From NCBI GenBank assembly GCA_949531795.1, contig CATIQX010000215.1:1-6478 (forward strand): DNA of 6,478 nucleotides, read 5' to 3'. Source of the DNA: Cryomorphaceae bacterium (lineage in GTDB: Bacteria > Bacteroidota > Bacteroidia > Flavobacteriales > BACL11). The position numbers and the translations under genes were made by a program. Below are positions 1 to 6,406 of the stretch, in pieces. How positions within the stretch are numbered: position 1 is the stretch's first letter; every line of letters begins with the position of its first letter. Under the pieces are notes generated by a model. The model was given only the letters and a program-made list of their open reading frames with translations, made no database searches and was not told the DNA's origin.

Positions 1-218
1 ATATTTTGGGAGGTATGTTTTGGGGACTATTTGTAAGTTTGCTAGTATATTATATTTATAAAATGAAAATAAAAGATTTTGACTTCTTGTGGTTTGGATG
101 GTTAGCATTAGTATGTATTTGGAATTTTGTTTGGCCTGAAGTACCTCCTATTGCAGATGTACTTGTAGCTATGATTTTATCGCTAGCAGTAATAACAATT
201 AAAAAAAGAAATACATGA
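1..218 (+). CDS. Small membrane protein of unknown function, 5' end cut by window edge
   Basis: I do not recognise this protein. The frame stays open to the left edge (the codon at 3-5 is ATT), so the true start may lie upstream; candidate starts inside the window are TTG at 6 and ATG at 15. The visible ~67-70 residues are very hydrophobic and give about three membrane segments, near residues 5-19, 27-44 and 49-65 when counted from the TTG. Basic stretches follow the first segment (KMKIK) and the last (KKRN), which fits both ends facing the cytoplasm by the positive-inside rule. The TGA stop overlaps the ATG of the next gene as ATGA, so it is probably co-transcribed and translationally coupled with the phosphatase gene. 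The protein could be complete and tiny, or the C-terminal part of a larger membrane protein. No function can be assigned from the sequence. Confidence 0.6.
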   Translation, partial: ILGGMFWGLFVSLLVYYIYKMKIKDFDFLWFGWLALVCIWNFVWPEVPPIADVLVAMILSLAVITIKKRNT

Positions 219-1831
219 AAAAAATACTATTAATATCCTTAGTAATTATTACAGGATTTCAATCTTTTTCACAAAAAATAAAAAAAGGAATTTCTTTTTC
301 TTTAGAAGTTAGTACAAAAAATGATTTACAAAAACCAAAGCTAGTTGTTGGTATAGTGGTCGATCAAATGCGTTATGACTACATCTACAGATTTTGGGAT
401 GATTTTGGAAATGATGGTTTTAAAAGACTTATAAATGAAGGTCATTTTTTCAGAAATGCACAGTTCGGATATGTACCAACTTACACTGGACCCGGACATG
501 CTAGTATTTATACCGGAACAACACCCTCCGTTCATGGAATTATAGCAAATGATTGGTATGACAAGAAAACTGAAGAATATATTTATTGTGCTGGAGATGG
601 CGATATGCATACTGTCTGCGATTGTGACCAGAAAAATACGGATGTAGTATCTGCTGATGGAAAAATGTCACCACACCACATGCTTACCACGACTTTCAGT
701 GACGAATTAAAGCTTTTTAATAATAAAAGTAAAGTATTTGGAATCTCACTAAAAGATAGAGGAGCAATTCTACCAGCAGGACATTCTGCTAATGGAGCTT
801 TTTGGCTGAGCAGTGATGGTAAGTGGATTACCTCTTCTTTTTATATGGATCAACTTCCTGATTATATTAAAACAATAAATGATAATAATCCGTCAGAAAC
901 TTATCTTAAAGGAGAGTGGACCGTAAAAGGAAAATTCTCTCATAATCTTGACGCTTTATTACTAACTGGAGCAAAATCGATAAAAAAGACACCATTTGGG
1001 AATAGTATCTTAAAAGACCTTGCAATTGATATTATAAATGAAGAAAAATTAGGACAAGGAAATCAAACAGATGTAATCACAATTAGCTTTTCTTCTACTG
1101 ATTATATTGGCCATCAATACGGACCACATGCTGCAGAAATCAAAGACACCTATATTAGATTAGATAAAGATATATCAGAAATTTTGAATAGTCTAGACAA
1201 AGAAATTGGTTCGAAAAATTTAGTCCTTTTTATTACCGCTGATCATGGAGTTGTTTCTGAACCACAAGAACTTTTAGAAAGAAATATTCCTGCAGGATAT
1301 TTTGATGGATCTGTTATGAGAACAGAATTATCAACCCATCTAATTATTAATTATGGTGAAGGAGAGTGGATTAAAAACTACTCTAACAACCAATTATTTT
1401 TAAATCAAAAATTAATTTCAGAACGAAACATAAATCTTCAAGAAATTGAGAGAAAATGTGCTAATTTCTTTTTGAAATATGAATGGGTTAAAAATACCTA
1501 TACAGCAACTCAAATAAATGAAAATGAATATAATAATTCATTTCATTCCTTAATTCAAAGAGGTTATAATCAGAAAAGATCAGGTGATGTTATTGTCAGC
1601 TTACAAACTGGTTGGCTATCATCTTACTGGGAAAAAGGAGGTACAACTCACGGATCATCTTATAGTTATGACACTCATGTCCCACTAATATTCTGGGGAG
1701 GAACAATACCTCAAGGACAAACGGACAGAAAAGTAAATATCCGCGATATTGCACCAACAATTTCTACAATTTTAGGAACAGCATATCCAAATGGCTGTAC
1801 CGGAAATCCTTTACCAGAAGTAACTGAGTGA
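215..1831 (+). CDS. pafA: Secreted alkaline phosphatase, PafA type (phosphodiesterase/nucleotide pyrophosphatase fold)
   Basis: Predicted periplasmic or exported metal-dependent phosphomonoesterase that releases phosphate from organic phosphoesters. The 538 residues begin with a signal peptide: basic MKK, a hydrophobic core, then FQSFSQ, with likely cleavage just before or near Q20. All catalytic positions known from the Elizabethkingia enzyme PafA have counterparts: metal ligand D50 in VVDQMR, nucleophile T91 in YTGPGHAS, N112 in ANDW, the K180/R182 pair in SLKDRG (PafA K162/R164), D296 and H300 in STDYIGH, D343 and H344 in TADHG, and H479 in TTHGS. The K/R pair and threonine nucleophile favour a phosphomonoesterase over a diesterase. 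Length matches the family (~540). The start is supported by the signal peptide and by the 4-base ATGA overlap with the upstream gene. The TGA stop overlaps the aroB GTG start. No Pho-type regulatory site is visible, because there is no intergenic space. The symbol rests on motif matching from memory. Confidence 0.88.
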   Translation: MKKILLISLVIITGFQSFSQKIKKGISFSLEVSTKNDLQKPKLVVGIVVDQMRYDYIYRFWDDFGNDGFKRLINEGHFFRNAQFGYVPTYTGPGHASIYTGTTPSVHGIIANDWYDKKTEEYIYCAGDGDMHTVCDCDQKNTDVVSADGKMSPHHMLTTTFSDELKLFNNKSKVFGISLKDRGAILPAGHSANGAFWLSSDGKWITSSFYMDQLPDYIKTINDNNPSETYLKGEWTVKGKFSHNLDALLLTGAKSIKKTPFGNSILKDLAIDIINEEKLGQGNQTDVITISFSSTDYIGHQYGPHAAEIKDTYIRLDKDISEILNSLDKEIGSKNLVLFITADHGVVSEPQELLERNIPAGYFDGSVMRTELSTHLIINYGEGEWIKNYSNNQLFLNQKLISERNINLQEIERKCANFFLKYEWVKNTYTATQINENEYNNSFHSLIQRGYNQKRSGDVIVSLQTGWLSSYWEKGGTTHGSSYSYDTHVPLIFWGGTIPQGQTDRKVNIRDIAPTISTILGTAYPNGCTGNPLPEVTE

Positions 1832-2817
1832 AAGAAATAAAGGCAATAGATTATTCAATTTGGATTGGAGAAAATTCCCTTTCCAAACTTGATATTTCTA
1901 CATACTCCAAAGTTGCTATTTTGGTAGATGAAAATACAAAGAGAGATTGTTTATACAAACTCCCAAAAATAGAAAACCCACTAATTATTGAAATTAAATC
2001 AGGGGAAGAATACAAGAATATCAGCACCTGTAATTTCATTTGGGAACAACTCACTATAAATAATTTTGACCGAAATTCACTACTCATTAACTTAGGAGGA
2101 GGAGTCATTGGTGATATGGGAGGGTTTTGTGCTGTAACATATAAAAGAGGCTTAGAATTCATTCATATCCCTACTACTTTACTTGCTATGGTAGATGCTT
2201 CAGTCGGAGGAAAATTAGGGATTGATTTCAAAGGATTTAAAAACCAAATCGGACTTTTTCATAATCCTAAAGCAGTCTTAATTTCAACTGAATTTTTAGA
2301 CACATTAGATGAAAGTGAGTTGAAATCAGGTTTTGCAGAAGTTATAAAACACGCATTAATTTTAGACAATCCTCTTTGGATAAAATTGAAAAATACAACT
2401 TTTACTGATTTGGATTGGGAAGATATTATTAACCACTCTGTTCAGATAAAAAACAAGATTATTTTAGAAGATCCTTTTGAAAAAGGAGAACGAAAGAAGC
2501 TCAACTTTGGTCATACTTTTGGTCATGCGATTGAAAGTTATTACTTAGAGAAAGGAACACCTATTTCACATGGTGAAGCAATATTTATGGGAATGATATT
2601 AGAAACTGGAATTTCTGATTTATCAGAAAATGAAAAAAATGAAATTAAGGATTATATAATTAGTAATTTTGCTCTACCATATACTCCAAAAAAAACATAC
2701 TTACATAAATTTCTAATAAACGATAAGAAAAACCAAGATGGAAAAATTAATTTCACTTTATTAAGTGAAATAGGAAATTGTTCGTTCGACAATCTATTCT
2801 CACTAGATGAATTATAA
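1828..2817 (+). CDS. aroB: 3-dehydroquinate synthase
   Basis: Cytoplasmic NAD- and divalent-metal-dependent enzyme that converts DAHP to 3-dehydroquinate, step 2 of the shikimate pathway. Visible signatures: SGEEYK at about 58-63, the nucleotide-binding glycine-rich stretch NLGGGVIGDMGGF (88-100), IPTTLLAMVDASVGGK (114-129), GFAEVIKH (168-175) with metal ligand E171, R222 followed by LNFGHTFGHAIES (225-237) with metal ligand H229 and catalytic-region H233, and SHGEA with metal ligand H248. At 329 residues it is shorter than the E. coli enzyme (~360) but no motif is missing; the C-terminal helical part is compact. It starts at GTG, overlapping the upstream stop as GTGA, and I see no better in-frame ATG before the conserved region. 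Its last 11 bases overlap aroA. The overlap on both sides argues for one operon and coupled translation. Confidence 0.95.
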   Translation: MKEIKAIDYSIWIGENSLSKLDISTYSKVAILVDENTKRDCLYKLPKIENPLIIEIKSGEEYKNISTCNFIWEQLTINNFDRNSLLINLGGGVIGDMGGFCAVTYKRGLEFIHIPTTLLAMVDASVGGKLGIDFKGFKNQIGLFHNPKAVLISTEFLDTLDESELKSGFAEVIKHALILDNPLWIKLKNTTFTDLDWEDIINHSVQIKNKIILEDPFEKGERKKLNFGHTFGHAIESYYLEKGTPISHGEAIFMGMILETGISDLSENEKNEIKDYIISNFALPYTPKKTYLHKFLINDKKNQDGKINFTLLSEIGNCSFDNLFSLDEL

Positions 2818-3979
2818 AATTTCACATCCTACAAACGTGGTGGAGTGTGAAATTGACTTACCAGCTTCAAAAAGTATTTCAAACCGATTAATAATCATAC
2901 AAGCACTTTGCAAAGAAAAATTTTCAATTACAAATCTGTCAAATTCTGAGGATACAAAATCTTTACAGAAAGCTTTAAAAGACACTACAAATACAATTGA
3001 TATTGGTGATGCAGGTACTTCCTTTCGTTTCTTAACTGCATATCTTTCTAGTTTGGTTGGTAGTAGATTTATTCTGACTGGAAGTAATAGAATGAAAGAA
3101 AGACCCATTAAAGAATTAGTAGATGCTTTACTGAAATTAGGAGTTGAGATAAAATATTTAGATAAAATAGGCTTCCCTCCTTTAGCAATTTCAGGATCTG
3201 ACATAAAAGAAAACAAAGTAACTATTGATGGGAAAATAAGTTCCCAATTTATTTCTGCTCTTTTATTAATTGCTCCAACTTTAAAGAATGGAATAAAACT
3301 TAAAATTTCAAGTAAAATAGTTTCTAAACCTTACATAATAATGACTTTAAAACTTATGGGAGAATTTGGAATTTTTCATACTTGGCAAGAAAATACAATC
3401 GAAATAAAACCACAGAAATATATTGCAAAAGACTACGATATAGAGGCTGATTGGTCGGCAGCATCTTTTTGGTATGAAATTGCAGCACTTTCAAGAAGCT
3501 GTAATATTATATTAAATGGATTAAGTAAAAATTCTATTCAAGGAGATAGAAAAGTTATAGAGTTATTTAAAAATTTAGGAGTACAAACTAAATTTAAAAA
3601 TGGAAGTACTATACTCACTAAGAAAAAAGAAAATATCATTTCAAAAGAAATAAACTTAATCAACACACCAGACTTATACCAACCTTTTAAATGCACTCTT
3701 TTTTCAAAAAACTTAACAACTAAATTTTTAGGATTACAAACCTTAAAAAATAAAGAAACAAACAGAATAAAAGCAGTAGAAAAAGAATTGTTAAAACTAA
3801 ATACAACTAAAAAAATAACGACTTACAAGGATCACAGAATGGCAATGAGTTTTGCCCCCCTATGTTTGAAATATGACACATTACAGATAAATGATGTGGA
3901 TGTAGTAAACAAATCATATCCTAACTTTTGGAACGATTTTAAAAAAGGAGGTTTTATAATAAAGCCATTAACTCACTAA
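2807..3979 (+). CDS. aroA: 3-phosphoshikimate 1-carboxyvinyltransferase (EPSP synthase)
   Basis: Cytoplasmic enzyme joining shikimate-3-phosphate and PEP to give EPSP, step 6 of the shikimate pathway. Motifs in order: PASKSISNR with K22, S23 and R27 (substrate binding); DAGTSFRFL (68-76); TGSNRMKERP with R95 and R99; ISSQFISALLL with S145, S146 and Q147; EADWSAAS with D215; NTPDLYQP with D289, matching the E. coli catalytic D313; KNKETNR with K316, E317 and R320; KDHRMAMSF with H343 and R344; and K369 near the C-terminus. It is 390 residues, shorter than E. coli AroA (427), with all major motifs kept. In the PEP/glyphosate-binding loop, Asp68 stands where E. coli has Asn94 and Phe75 where it has Pro101, while the Gly96 equivalent (G70) is kept. 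The ATG lies inside the end of aroB (11-base overlap), and the last 26 bases overlap the opposite-strand HAD gene. Confidence 0.95.
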   Translation: MNYKISHPTNVVECEIDLPASKSISNRLIIIQALCKEKFSITNLSNSEDTKSLQKALKDTTNTIDIGDAGTSFRFLTAYLSSLVGSRFILTGSNRMKERPIKELVDALLKLGVEIKYLDKIGFPPLAISGSDIKENKVTIDGKISSQFISALLLIAPTLKNGIKLKISSKIVSKPYIIMTLKLMGEFGIFHTWQENTIEIKPQKYIAKDYDIEADWSAASFWYEIAALSRSCNIILNGLSKNSIQGDRKVIELFKNLGVQTKFKNGSTILTKKKENIISKEINLINTPDLYQPFKCTLFSKNLTTKFLGLQTLKNKETNRIKAVEKELLKLNTTKKITTYKDHRMAMSFAPLCLKYDTLQINDVDVVNKSYPNFWNDFKKGGFIIKPLTH

Positions 3980-4643
3980 GGCAAAATATCTCATGAACTA
4001 CTGCGTTCGTGTGAGCCAACTTATTTGGATTAAAATAAACACCCTGCATACCCATTTTTTCTGCACCTAATACATCAACAGGGAAGTCATCTCCAATCAT
4101 AATACTTTCATCCAAATTTGCCTTTGCCTGTTCTAAAGCAAACTCAAATATTTTAGCATTTGGCTTCTTCACTCCTACTTGTTCAGAAGTCACAATCACA
4201 TCAAAATATTGTGTTAAATCAGACGATGCTAATTTGATATGTTGCACCTCTTCAAATCCATTAGTAATTATATGTAGTGAGTACTTTTTTTTCAAATATA
4301 ATAGAACTTCATGAGTATATGGGAAAAGAGAAGTTTTAATTGGACATTGTTTTATGTAAGCCAAGCCAAATTGCTCTGCTAGTTCTGAATCATCAATATC
4401 ATATTCGGCTAACGCTAGTTGAAATCTTTTCCCTCTTAACTCATCTTTCTTAATCTTGTCATTTCGATATAAATCCCATAATTTTTCATTATGTATTTTA
4501 TATTTCTTTATAAAGTTATCTGAATTATCTATTCCTTTTTCAATTAGTTTAAAGTCCTTAATTAATTGCAAAAGAGTTGTGTGAGAATTTTTTTCAAAAT
4601 CCCATAATGTGCGGTCTAAATCAAAAAAAATATGTTTTATCAT
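3954..4643 (-). CDS. HAD-superfamily phosphatase, YjjG-like (possible noncanonical pyrimidine nucleotidase)
   Basis: Cytoplasmic Mg-dependent hydrolase of the haloacid dehalogenase superfamily, subfamily I with a helical cap. Motif I is FFDLDRTLWDF with nucleophile D8 and acid/base D10; the cap spans roughly 15-105; motif II is T127 in ITNGF; motif III is K160 in GVKKPNAKIF; motif IV is GDDFPVD with D185, D186 and D190. The TLWDF continuation after motif I and the overall 229-residue length fit the YjjG/YfnB group, whose studied members dephosphorylate noncanonical pyrimidine nucleoside monophosphates; the substrate here is inference. The ATG is shared with the stop of the upstream upp remnant (TAATG), so translation is probably coupled to it and, through it, to the deacetylase. 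The N-terminus looks complete, as MIKHIFFDLD is the usual beginning. The 3' end overlaps the 3' end of aroA by 26 bases, and no terminator is visible there. Confidence 0.87.
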   Translation of the reverse strand: MIKHIFFDLDRTLWDFEKNSHTTLLQLIKDFKLIEKGIDNSDNFIKKYKIHNEKLWDLYRNDKIKKDELRGKRFQLALAEYDIDDSELAEQFGLAYIKQCPIKTSLFPYTHEVLLYLKKKYSLHIITNGFEEVQHIKLASSDLTQYFDVIVTSEQVGVKKPNAKIFEFALEQAKANLDESIMIGDDFPVDVLGAEKMGMQGVYFNPNKLAHTNAVVHEIFCLSELMALL

Positions 4644-4756
4644 TAATTTATATTTCTTATGAAACGCATAGTATCTTTCTGAATATTCTCGTCTCGTATC
4701 TCACAAATAAAATGATTAAATATTGAATTGTGATTTCCTAAATTAATTATTCCCAT
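4643..4756 (-). pseudogene. upp: Truncated uracil phosphoribosyltransferase: N-terminal 37 codons only
   Basis: An open frame of 37 codons plus TAA fills the whole gap between the deacetylase and the HAD gene. The peptide begins MGIINLGNHNSIFNHF and continues with CEIRDENIQKDTMRF and IRNIN. This closely resembles, from memory, the N-terminus of Bacteroidota uracil phosphoribosyltransferases (pattern: N-S-I-x-N-x-F-x-x-x-I-R-D-x-x-I-Q-x-D-x-M-R-F-R-R-N-x-x-R-I-G). Full-length enzymes have about 210-220 residues and make UMP from uracil and PRPP; the catalytic PRPP-binding region and everything after residue 37 are absent, and the following sequence is the intact start of the HAD gene. Residue 33 is Ile (ATA) where an Arg is usual, a one-base change from AGA, which fits relaxed constraint. 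The start lies 1 base after the deacetylase stop, and the TAA overlaps the HAD ATG. It cannot be an active enzyme; it may still be translated as a short leader or relay peptide. Confidence 0.78.
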
Positions 4757-4757
4757 T

Positions 4758-6071
4758 TTAAATATGTATTATTTTAAGCATCTCCTCATACACATTTCGC
4801 CAACCTTTCCATACCCCCATATCACTAAAAGTATCGTTATGCCAAATGCTTATTAACAGGCCATCTACTTGTTTCACTTCATTTATAATTTCACCTAATT
4901 GCTTTAATACATCATCAGGATTTAACTGCATATTAAACTTTAATGTATCATCAACTATTGCAAAAGGATAAATTTTAATAGGTAAAACCTGCTCCACATC
5001 TAAGTTGTAGAATGTAAATGAACTAGCAATACCTGCCCTAAACCCTAAAGTAGAAGCATAACCCATTGTATAGTCATTATTAATACCAGCCTCTAATAAA
5101 CGTTTATATGTTTGAGGCAATGATAGTTGTAAAAAATGTTGACGACTAAAAGTAACTTCTCTCCTTTGAATATCCTCAAGACGTTTTATCTCAACTGCTA
5201 ATTGGTCTTCTTTAATACTTGAACCAAAAGAGGGATGAATACCCACTGGAGCCAAATCAGCTAAACGTTTTACTAAAGCTTGAAATTTACTATTTGTATG
5301 AGAGATGTTTTTATCATTCAAGCCATAATCCCCAAGTAGCACAAAATAACGCAAATCAAGACCATATTTCTTCTGTAAATTAAATTGAAAGGAATAAGTG
5401 TCAAAAGGGTCTTTTCTTCTCTTTAAGCTAACTGCAACTGCCATTTTTAATGAATCAATATCAAACCGCAACATTGCTTTTAATAGAAAAGCAACTGAAC
5501 GTACAAAACCTTTACCTTTATACATATATGCATTATCAATATCAATAGTTGAAATGTAATTAAATACTGGATATTTTATTTGCAAATCAGGAAACTTATT
5601 CCCAATAATACTTATTAATTGCTTAGCCCAGATATTTACAACTGGCTTTTGTAAAAAATTATTTTTAAAGGCTAAACTCTCCTCTGCTTTAAATCTATTA
5701 TAATTATCCTTTAAGTGAGGTAAATACTCCTCATACCTGCTTACTAAGTAGAAACTTGCAGCAAAAATATCATATGCAAAAGCATTTTCTCTTAAGGTTT
5801 GAAAAAAAACTGGACAGTTTTCGTGCTCACCTATTTGGATAAACACTTCATTTATTCCTCGTTCATTTAATAAAGAATGAGCCTCTACAAATATTTCATT
5901 CTCACAAATTGGTAATAGTGAATAATTCAATTTTGAAGTTTGAGCAGTTAAGTAAGCTTGCTTGTCTTCAGTTAATAGATATTCTATTTGGTAAATCTCA
6001 TTAAAAATTAGCGAAAAGACATACTGATGCCTGGCTGAAATCTTAGGGATATATACTAACAAGCTTTGCAT
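4758..6071 (-). CDS. Polysaccharide deacetylase-like protein (NodB/CE4-related) with Bacteroidota-type N-terminal domain
   Basis: Predicted 437-residue protein with two parts: an N-terminal domain of unknown function (about 1-165), common in front of deacetylase-like domains in Bacteroidota, and a divergent NodB/CE4-like domain (about 170-435). Likely metal-site elements are D177 and D179 in STIDIDNAY and H279 in GIHPSFGS. The usual second histidine of the CE4 HxxxH motif is not there, so metal binding may differ from classical enzymes. Other conserved-looking sites are SRQHFL (309-314), GFRAG (343-347) and H411 in IWHND. CE4 enzymes remove N- or O-acetyl groups from polysaccharides; activity here is inference. 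No signal peptide or membrane segment is obvious, so it is probably cytoplasmic. The start is supported by the beginning LLVYIPKI, which is typical for the group. The ATG lies 4 bases after a putative -7 box and 11 bases after the rpsT terminator T-tract. The upp remnant begins 1 base after its stop. Confidence 0.82.
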   Translation of the reverse strand: MQSLLVYIPKISARHQYVFSLIFNEIYQIEYLLTEDKQAYLTAQTSKLNYSLLPICENEIFVEAHSLLNERGINEVFIQIGEHENCPVFFQTLRENAFAYDIFAASFYLVSRYEEYLPHLKDNYNRFKAEESLAFKNNFLQKPVVNIWAKQLISIIGNKFPDLQIKYPVFNYISTIDIDNAYMYKGKGFVRSVAFLLKAMLRFDIDSLKMAVAVSLKRRKDPFDTYSFQFNLQKKYGLDLRYFVLLGDYGLNDKNISHTNSKFQALVKRLADLAPVGIHPSFGSSIKEDQLAVEIKRLEDIQRREVTFSRQHFLQLSLPQTYKRLLEAGINNDYTMGYASTLGFRAGIASSFTFYNLDVEQVLPIKIYPFAIVDDTLKFNMQLNPDDVLKQLGEIINEVKQVDGLLISIWHNDTFSDMGVWKGWRNVYEEMLKIIHI

Positions 6072-6075
6072 TAGG

Positions 6076-6103
6076 CAAATATAAAAAAAAGGGCTTATCG
6101 CAA
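6076..6103 (-). promoter_or_regulatory. Putative Bacteroidota-type promoter of the deacetylase operon
   Basis: Read on the minus strand, TTG (6103-6101) is followed after 17 bases by TATATTTG (6083-6076), an exact match to the Bacteroidota sigma pattern TTG-N17-23-TAnnTTTG. Only CCTA separates the -7 box from the ATG at 6071, so the expected transcription start falls at or next to the start codon. This is the only convincing promoter in the window. It overlaps the T-tract and loop of the rpsT terminator. The motif is short and the region AT-rich, so a chance match is possible. Confidence 0.55.
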
Positions 6104-6116
6104 TGATAAACCCTTT
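6083..6116 (-). terminator. Intrinsic terminator of the tRNA-Glu-rpsT unit
   Basis: On the minus strand AAAGGGTTTATC (6116-6105) pairs with GATAAGCCCTTT (6099-6088) across the loop ATTGC. This gives a 12-pair stem with a single U-G wobble, and the run of T's continues to 6083 (8 T's from 6090). It lies 20 bases after the rpsT stop. Read on the plus strand the wobble becomes a C-A mismatch and the tract after the stem is only CCCTTTCTAG, so the signal is directional for the minus strand. Confidence 0.9.
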
Positions 6117-6136
6117 CTAGATAATTAAATTATTAA

Positions 6137-6391
6137 TTATGCTAAAGCATTTACATGCTTAGATAATTTTGACTTCAAATTAGAGGATTTGTTCTTGTGA
6201 ATAATATTTCTTTTTGTCAATTTATCCAACATACCTGAAACTTTAGGAAATAAAGCAGCTGCTTCTTTTTTATCTGTTAAAGCACGCAAAGTCCTTACTG
6301 CATTTCTTACAGTTTTATGCTGATACTTATTTAACAATCTTTTTGTTTCTGATTGTCTTATTCTTTTTATTGCTGACTTATGATTTGCCAT
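6137..6391 (-). CDS. rpsT: 30S ribosomal protein S20
   Basis: Small basic 84-residue protein that binds 16S rRNA early in assembly of the 30S subunit. It begins MANHKSAIKRIRQSETKR, the classic S20 N-terminus, is rich in Lys and Arg, and contains the typical NAVRTL segment (about 30-35) and a C-terminal helical stretch ending HVNALA. Length is normal for the family (about 83-88). The ATG at 6391 is chosen because S20 homology starts there; the frame stays open for 20 more codons upstream, but that part reads into the tRNA-Glu gene. Only 15 bases separate the tRNA 3' end from the ATG, with no Shine-Dalgarno sequence, so the gene is probably co-transcribed with the tRNA and freed by tRNA 3' processing. 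A strong terminator follows 20 bases after the stop. Confidence 0.97.
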   Translation of the reverse strand: MANHKSAIKRIRQSETKRLLNKYQHKTVRNAVRTLRALTDKKEAAALFPKVSGMLDKLTKRNIIHKNKSSNLKSKLSKHVNALA

Positions 6392-6406
6392 AGTTTTAAA
6401 TTTTAG

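Noticed and set aside
8..14. GGGAGGT resembling a Shine-Dalgarno site near the first gene
   Set aside because: It directly abuts the ATG at 15 with no spacer and encodes Gly-Gly in the open frame; Bacteroidota rarely use such sites.
341..610. Minus-strand open frame of 89 codons inside pafA
   Set aside because: It lies entirely within the strongly conserved catalytic part of the phosphatase and its peptide shows no recognisable family; it is an antisense shadow.
1851..2162. Minus-strand open frame of 103 codons inside aroB
   Set aside because: It is the complement of the NAD-binding part of aroB, with no independent features.
2812..3216. Minus-strand open frame of 134 codons inside aroA
   Set aside because: It covers the conserved N-terminal motifs of aroA on the other strand; no recognisable protein and no promoter.
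3944..4020. Possible bidirectional terminator between aroA and the HAD gene
   Set aside because: No stable inverted repeat followed by a T-run was found on either strand; the GGAGG there is just aroA coding sequence.
4643..4756. Frameshifted but otherwise complete upp
   Set aside because: No further Upp-like residues appear in any frame after residue 37; the following sequence is fully explained by the HAD gene, so this is a deletion, not a frameshift.
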